Origin: CAZNUM01 sp964539305
GTDB taxonomy: Bacteria; Fidelibacterota; Marinisomatia; Marinisomatales; TCS55
Direction: 5' to 3'
Assembly (NCBI GenBank): GCA_964539305.1
Contig: CAZIIM010000017.1
Coordinates: 1 to 40,256, forward strand
DNA length: 40,256 bases
A model generated the notes under the pieces. That model ran no database searches, had not been told where the DNA came from, and saw nothing but the letters and a program-made list of their open reading frames with translations. The position numbers and the translations under genes are program-made. Below, in pieces: positions 34,926 to 40,256 of this stretch. How positions within the stretch are numbered: the first letter of the stretch is position 1; every line of letters starts with the position of its first letter.

Positions 34926-34953
34926 AATTTAAAACGATCTACTACCAGAGCAA
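34926..34953 (-). promoter_or_regulatory. Possible rpmB promoter
   Basis: On the minus strand TTGCTC (34953-34948) and TAAATT (34931-34926) are 16 bases apart, about 40 bases before the rpmB ATG. Matches to consensus are modest. The 122 bases between rpmB and the next gene hold nothing better. Confidence 0.3.
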
Positions 34954-35006
34954 ATAAAAATCGAGAAGATAAATGGGACATCATTGTCAATTCCGCCCTT
35001 CAAATG

Positions 35007-38000
35007 CTATTTGAGCAATACCATCTTCTTCACTTTTGTGAATTGAGGTGTCACTAACCGATAGAAATAAATCCCGGCGGCAACTCTGATGCCATTCCCG
35101 TTTTCACCCTTCCACACAACTGTCTTGTAACCTGCTGTCTGCAGGCCATCTTCTAAAACACATACTTTATGCCCCAGGAGATTGTAAACCACTAAGGATA
35201 CCTGCGTATCTATCGGTAGATCGTAATGAATCGTTGTCACCGGATTAAAGGGATTGGGATAGTTCTGATGCAGGGCGAATTGATCCGGCACCGGTGTCAG
35301 GTCAAGCAGGTGTGTCCCTTGACTAAGAAGACGACCATCTTTACCAAATAATGCATAGGTCAATCTTAACTCCACATTCTGTTTTCCTTTGAACCGGAGT
35401 TGAAATCGCCGATCAGGCACGGGCCTGCAATTAAAATCGGTAAAGACCAGACTGGCGGACCCCTGCAGACTGTCGGCTTCAAAAAGGGTCAGTTGCTGTT
35501 CCGTCGCAATCTCCTTTATTTCTGAAAGCTTCAAATCGGCGCTGGAATAGCTGAAGTCCACCGATCCGGTTACAGTCCCCTTCGGCCAGGACAAAACCAG
35601 ATTTTTACCTGCCTGAACCGGTTTGAACAGCGGGCCGAATTCACCCGAAACTCTGGCGATCGAGCGACTGTTTTGGTGGGACCAGTGCCACATGCGCGTA
35701 AAGACCATCACATCCCTTAGATCGTACTGGTTATCCGGTTGAGGGATTAAATTAGGAACGGACCCAAGAGTCGGTCCCAGTTCCATGGAATAATCCTTTC
35801 CATTCCAGGCTGTCACAAATAAAGCCAGGTCAGACGCATTCACTAGTCCATCGCCGTCAAAATCCGCCAGCGTGGCCGTATTGAATGTGAAGGAAGTATC
35901 CCCCGCCACCAGCCCGGCCAGGTCCTGCAAAGCACTTATTTGAATCGTAACAGCATCCCGGCTGGCCAGATATTCATCCAGCGTAATTCTGATCAAATCC
36001 TGGGAAACCTTCTCCTCATGATAATTAATCTGGTTCATCACGGGAGAAATAACAGCCAATACGTAGGATTGTATCGGTTCAGAGCACTGAAATTCCACCT
36101 GATTGCCTGTTTTCAGGGGTAAAATCGTATTTACGGCGGGAGAAACATTTGCGACAGCAGGAGGTCCAAAAAAAGCATCAATGGTAACACCATCACTGAC
36201 GGCAACGGTGGAAACATTGCCCACCAGATCGACCGCCCGAACAGCGGAAAAATATTTGGTACCATGAACCAGAGAAAGATTTTCGGCCTTATAGCTGGTA
36301 TCAAGACCCAAATCGACAAATGGCAGGATATCGGTTATACCGGAATCTGTCCCGATTGCCATTTCATAGCGCACAATCCCGCTCTGATTCTGGTCACTGA
36401 AACCGCTCCAGTTGGCACCGAGGGAAGTGAGGGATTCACTCCAATCCACGTCCTGGCCCAGGCCGTCAAATACCACACCCGGCAGGGGCGGTGTGTCGTC
36501 AATCTGAAAGCCATCGCTGGAAACAGTCAGGGAGCTGTTCCCGGCCCTGTCTGCTGCTCGAACATTGGCAAAATAGGTTTTCCCTTCACCGTATCCGGTC
36601 GTTGTCACAAAGGTATCTAAACCCGTATTCGTCCAGTCCGCCACATCCGCATTGCCGGCACTGGTTCCCACGGAATATTCAAAATACTTCAGTTCCCCGT
36701 TGTCACCGGCAATCCAGCTGAAAACAATATCTTGATTAGAAGTGAACCAGTCTCTGTCATTCAAGTCAGGTGCCAGGAATTCATCTACCTCCTGAATGAC
36801 CGGTGGTTCCGTATCGATAGTCACACCGGGACTGAGGGCCACATTCGAGCGTGTACCATAAATATCGACGGCCCGGACGGCAAAACGGTAGGTATGATTG
36901 TTCCGAAGCGCCAGGCCCGTGATCGTTATCGTTGAATCATTGGCATTGAGGGTAGTCCAGTCCAGAATTCCATTCAGGGTACTGTCCTTTTCACCAAGGG
37001 CATATTCAAAGAAATCAATTCCAGCATTGCTCTCAAACCCCGACCAGAAGGCAGACAGTTGGGTGGAATCTCTGGACCACTGGATCGTATCGCCAACAAT
37101 ACCGTCAAAAACAATACCGGTGCTGGGTCCTGGAATCGACAGGGGACTTTCATAAGCGCCCATATCCGGTAACGTCCCCGGTGGGTTGGGACGAGAATGG
37201 TTGGTTAAATCCGTCAAAGGGGCATAATACCAAACACTGTTTAATCGAACAGAATCAGCACCGGTGCCGATGGAGGGACTGGCGACGGAAAGATGAAAAT
37301 CTCCCTGCTCAGGATTAACAAATAGTGGATCTGTACTCAGGTTGCCATTCCACCAGTTCACAGTGCCATGATTATTGGTAATAATGCTGTCCAGACCGCC
37401 CTGGATATTGGAGTAAGCCACTGCAATGGAATCTTCATCGCCGCTCGATTCAAAAAGGATGTTACCATTGGTATTATTCCAGATAATCGAGTTTATAAAA
37501 GTGACCGCCGAACTGTTCAGGCTGATTCCACCAACACCACCGGAAGAATCGTCGGTGATGGTTACATTAATAAAGACCGGGTTTGAGACTAAAAAACAGG
37601 CAATTCCACCCCCATTCAGGTCGGCTTGATTCCCATAGATTAATGTATTCACGATTTCGGCACTGGAACTCTGAAACAATAACCCTCCGCCGAAGTCACT
37701 GCTTTTATTGCCGGTGATAATCAGATTATGTAACCGGGGACTGGAACCGTCGCAGGTAATACCTCCGCCCTTACGGTACCCTTGAGCCCATCCATTTTGA
37801 ATAGTGAACCCTTCCAGTAAAGCCTGATCAGTTTCCCCGCTACTGATGGTTACAACAACATCACTCTGATTACCGTCAATTAGGGTGGAATCGGGCCCAC
37901 TGACCGATTTCAGCACAATATCTTTCCCGTTGAAATTGATATTCTCTTGGTATGTTCCGGGATAAACCAAGACCGTATCCCCATCCTCAGAGCCATCAAT

Positions 38001-40256
38001 GGCCGCCTGGATCGTTGGAAAATCCCCCGAACTGTCGGCTTTAACGGTACTCAACCGGCCGAGACGCATACCCAGTACACTTTCGATCGGCCCGATATCC
38101 GGAGCTGTTCCCTCCGGCTGGGGGCGGGGATTCCCGAAATAATCAGTTGTCGGAACAGCCACAGTGGCTTTAGCAAAGATATCGTCATAAGTCGCCATGC
38201 CCTTGCCAATGGCGCCGGAGATATCTGACAGTGAAAAATCGCCATTGGCCGGATCCACGAGTCGCGGGTCAATGGAATAATTCTGTCCCTTACCCGAAAC
38301 ATCGTAACTCAGATCTGTTACTGGTTGTAAAATACAATGCTGGACAATCCTGGCTGCATTCATATCAACCACTGTCTCCGGATTTAACAGCTTATTTCCG
38401 GCGAAAATGCTGTTATAAATCACAATCTGTCCTAATTTAGAGGTTATATCAGAAATGGCCCCGGCGAGACCGGTACTAACTTCGGACGTATTCTCCAGGA
38501 ACAGGCAGTGCACCACCTGGAGGCTCAAAGAACTGGTGTTCCCCAGTACCGTAATCGCCCCGGCTTCAGCCCCGTGGTTCTTGTAAAAAATACTATTCTT
38601 GATATCCGCATTGGCGTAGTCCAAAAACAGGGCTCCGCCGCCTCTGACCAGGGCTGTATTTCCTTCAAAATAACTGCTCTTCACAGTAACCGTACTGCCG
38701 TCAAAGACAAACACCGCACCACCATCATCACCGCTGTTGGCAATAAAGCGGCAGTGATCCAGTTCCAGTTGGGTGCTATCTTTGACCCGAATGGCACTGG
38801 TACTGGCGTTTTTGATGGTAATCCCAATGATCTTGGAAGCTATCGTCTCCCTGCTGTTCAACTCCAGGAAATACCCGGAATTTTTAATATCCACAATCGT
38901 AGCGTCAGCCCCCTTTTCGCCCCGGATGACCACATCTCGTACTCCGGCACCCGTGTAACCGGTCTGGAAATTCAAATTACGATCATCGTAGTCACTATAA
39001 GTCCCTTGTTTTAACAGAATTGTATCTCCGCTGGTGGCGGCCTGTAAGGCTGCTTTGATGGTGCCATAATCACCACTGCCATCCGTGGCTACAATCAGTC
39101 TCCCATAGGCCGGTATAGCGGTAACCTCATTGGAAAAATCACTCTCATTCCCCGCCAGATCCACTGCTTTAATGCGGTAATAATAGGTGAGACCGTTGGT
39201 CACAGTCGTATCGGTGTAAACGGTATCCGGCATAGCCGGAATCGCAGCCACAATGCTGCCGATCAAGGTTGTGGCCGGGGAGGTTTCATCCCGGTAGATG
39301 AAATATTTATTCAGGTCCAGTTCAGGATTGGCTTTCCAGTGCAGGGTGACTTTATGACTTCCCGGAGTGGCTGTAAGTCCCTGGGGGGCAGCGGGAGCCG
39401 CCGGATCGGCCGTTACATCAACATGGATGGGACGGGTATAGAGGGTCAATCCAGTGACGGTTGTATTGGTTACTTCACAATAATAGGAACCGATGTCGTT
39501 AAAAGTAGCCTTGTTTATCGTATAGGAACTACCAGTTGCCCCGGAGAGGAGACTGCCGTCCTTCTGCCAGGCATACTGATTGGCAGAACCCCCGAATGAA
39601 ATAGAAATAGTGAGTGTATCTCCGGCATAGACACTGGTGTCCTGGGCGATACCTACCGAATCCTGGGGGGAGTAGGTAAACGTTGATAATGGTGTCATAG
39701 CCGGATAGGGTTCCAGGTCTTCAAACGTGAACTGGTTATTCTCCACATTGAGGGTGGAAAGGAACGCCAAATTGCTCAAATCCGGCAGATCGGTGAACTG
39801 GTTGTCCTGAATTCGAAGGTCCGTAAGGTTGGTCATATTCACCATCGAGTCCGGAAGGGCTCCTGAAAGCTGGTTACTCCACAGGTACAATAACTGGAGA
39901 CTGGTGAGACGACCGATTTCCTTCGGAATGGTACCGGTCAGACGATTTTCGTATAGATAAACATCCGTCAAATGGGTAAGGTTTCCAATCGTGGAAGGGA
40001 TTGAGCCACTGAACAGGTTCTGTTGCAGGAGCAGCACTTTCAGGTTAGTCAGGTTCCCAATTTCAGTGGGAAGGGTGCCGGACAATTGATTGGAATGAAG
40101 CCGGAGTTCCACCAGGTTGGTCAGGTTGCCAATGGTGGTGGGAATCGTCCCGGTCAGATTCGCTAGAATAGAAAGGTATTCCAGATGCGAGAGATTCCCG
40201 ATTTCAGCGGGAATGGAACCGGTGAAACTGGCGCTTAAATCCAGATATTTGAGTTC
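35007..40256 (-). CDS. Giant multidomain surface protein with LRR, Ig/FN3, beta-helix and type IX sorting tail (5' end outside window)
   Basis: The minus-strand frame is open from the right edge to the stop at 35007, giving at least 1749 residues. A GTG at 40112 is not the start, since LRR units continue upstream of it. In order, numbered from the edge: plant-type leucine-rich repeats with IPxxIGNLTNL (1-165); an Ig-like domain (about 170-280); FN3 (283-378); and two right-handed beta-helix regions (about 383-725 and 735-1035). Each beta-helix region opens with GSGDYGTI/SSGDFPTI and closes with PDIGPIES/PDMGAYES. Then come three FN3-like modules (1045-1365), an SbsA-like Ig segment, a dockerin-like DFDGDGLVNASDLALF (about 1465), a cohesin-like region and a sorting tail from about 1660 (NYPNPFNPVTT). 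It should be secreted by type IX and act in adhesion or polysaccharide binding; no enzymatic residues are evident. Confidence 0.88.
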   Translation of the reverse strand, partial: ELKYLDLSASFTGSIPAEIGNLSHLEYLSILANLTGTIPTTIGNLTNLVELRLHSNQLSGTLPTEIGNLTNLKVLLLQQNLFSGSIPSTIGNLTHLTDVYLYENRLTGTIPKEIGRLTSLQLLYLWSNQLSGALPDSMVNMTNLTDLRIQDNQFTDLPDLSNLAFLSTLNVENNQFTFEDLEPYPAMTPLSTFTYSPQDSVGIAQDTSVYAGDTLTISISFGGSANQYAWQKDGSLLSGATGSSYTINKATFNDIGSYYCEVTNTTVTGLTLYTRPIHVDVTADPAAPAAPQGLTATPGSHKVTLHWKANPELDLNKYFIYRDETSPATTLIGSIVAAIPAMPDTVYTDTTVTNGLTYYYRIKAVDLAGNESDFSNEVTAIPAYGRLIVATDGSGDYGTIKAALQAATSGDTILLKQGTYSDYDDRNLNFQTGYTGAGVRDVVIRGEKGADATIVDIKNSGYFLELNSRETIASKIIGITIKNASTSAIRVKDSTQLELDHCRFIANSGDDGGAVFVFDGSTVTVKSSYFEGNTALVRGGGALFLDYANADIKNSIFYKNHGAEAGAITVLGNTSSLSLQVVHCLFLENTSEVSTGLAGAISDITSKLGQIVIYNSIFAGNKLLNPETVVDMNAARIVQHCILQPVTDLSYDVSGKGQNYSIDPRLVDPANGDFSLSDISGAIGKGMATYDDIFAKATVAVPTTDYFGNPRPQPEGTAPDIGPIESVLGMRLGRLSTVKADSSGDFPTIQAAIDGSEDGDTVLVYPGTYQENINFNGKDIVLKSVSGPDSTLIDGNQSDVVVTISSGETDQALLEGFTIQNGWAQGYRKGGGITCDGSSPRLHNLIITGNKSSDFGGGLLFQSSSAEIVNTLIYGNQADLNGGGIACFLVSNPVFINVTITDDSSGGVGGISLNSSAVTFINSIIWNNTNGNILFESSGDEDSIAVAYSNIQGGLDSIITNNHGTVNWWNGNLSTDPLFVNPEQGDFHLSVASPSIGTGADSVRLNSVWYYAPLTDLTNHSRPNPPGTLPDMGAYESPLSIPGPSTGIVFDGIVGDTIQWSRDSTQLSAFWSGFESNAGIDFFEYALGEKDSTLNGILDWTTLNANDSTITITGLALRNNHTYRFAVRAVDIYGTRSNVALSPGVTIDTEPPVIQEVDEFLAPDLNDRDWFTSNQDIVFSWIAGDNGELKYFEYSVGTSAGNADVADWTNTGLDTFVTTTGYGEGKTYFANVRAADRAGNSSLTVSSDGFQIDDTPPLPGVVFDGLGQDVDWSESLTSLGANWSGFSDQNQSGIVRYEMAIGTDSGITDILPFVDLGLDTSYKAENLSLVHGTKYFSAVRAVDLVGNVSTVAVSDGVTIDAFFGPPAVANVSPAVNTILPLKTGNQVEFQCSEPIQSYVLAVISPVMNQINYHEEKVSQDLIRITLDEYLASRDAVTIQISALQDLAGLVAGDTSFTFNTATLADFDGDGLVNASDLALFVTAWNGKDYSMELGPTLGSVPNLIPQPDNQYDLRDVMVFTRMWHWSHQNSRSIARVSGEFGPLFKPVQAGKNLVLSWPKGTVTGSVDFSYSSADLKLSEIKEIATEQQLTLFEADSLQGSASLVFTDFNCRPVPDRRFQLRFKGKQNVELRLTYALFGKDGRLLSQGTHLLDLTPVPDQFALHQNYPNPFNPVTTIHYDLPIDTQVSLVVYNLLGHKVCVLEDGLQTAGYKTVVWKGENGNGIRVAAGIYFYRLVTPQFTKVKKMVLLK

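Noticed and set aside
36131..39599. Many plus-strand open frames within the giant surface-protein region
   Set aside because: They are antisense shadows of a long repeat-rich coding frame with clear domain structure.
40112..40112. GTG at this position as the start of the giant surface protein
   Set aside because: The same frame continues upstream to the window edge with further well-formed leucine-rich repeats.

Overview
The window looks like a scaffold from an uncultured bacterium of the FCB superphylum, plausibly Neomarinimicrobiota, Calditrichota or a relative. This is inferred from gene families, not from a search. The main clues are a gingipain-type (C25) PorU-like protease and a giant surface protein, both ending in a type IX secretion sorting tail with the motif NYPNPF. 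Others are a short RpoD of the FCB kind, a complete murein/division (dcw) cluster with a MurE DNPR motif indicating meso-DAP peptidoglycan, and a LapA/LapB pair. A 100-base run of N at 6269-6368 is an assembly gap inside miaB.

Left edge, 1-3460: a visibly A/T-rich accessory patch next to the 3' end of a selenocysteine tRNA gene. It holds a Fic-family AMP transferase that runs off the window and has no stop inside it. Next to it is an HsdR (type I restriction) gene that loses everything after the first helicase lobe. Four copies of a TGCAAATA half-site lie between them, in the fic leader. Two perfect 11-bp and three 10-bp tandem repeats lie just beyond the selC 3' end. I read this as the decayed edge of an integrated island.

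Minus-strand housekeeping block, 3461-11755. In transcription order it runs: aconitase, a coiled-coil protein, RpoD, an M23 peptidase, MiaB, LapA, LapB, a TPR-SPOR protein and tRNA-Sec. From the coiled-coil gene onward the spacing is tight, from 4-bp overlaps to about 60 bp, so this may be one envelope-themed transcription unit with selC at its end.

Plus-strand block, 11942-34510: porU-like gene, maf, a small lipoprotein-like gene and a rodZ-like gene. After a promoter with three MraZ boxes comes the unbroken dcw cluster mraZ-rsmH-ftsL-ftsI-murE-murF-mraY-murD-ftsW-murG-murC-murB-ftsQ-ftsA-ftsZ. Most genes overlap by 1-11 bases. Two back-to-back hairpin terminators separate ftsZ from rpmB, which is on the minus strand.

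Right edge, 35007-40256: the minus-strand 3' part of a very large secreted protein. It has plant-type leucine-rich repeats, Ig-like and FN3 modules, two beta-helix regions, a dockerin-like segment and a type IX sorting tail. Its 5' end lies outside the window.

I found no convincing new defence or biosynthetic system. The most unusual part is the selC-flanking fic/hsdR remnant with its repeats.
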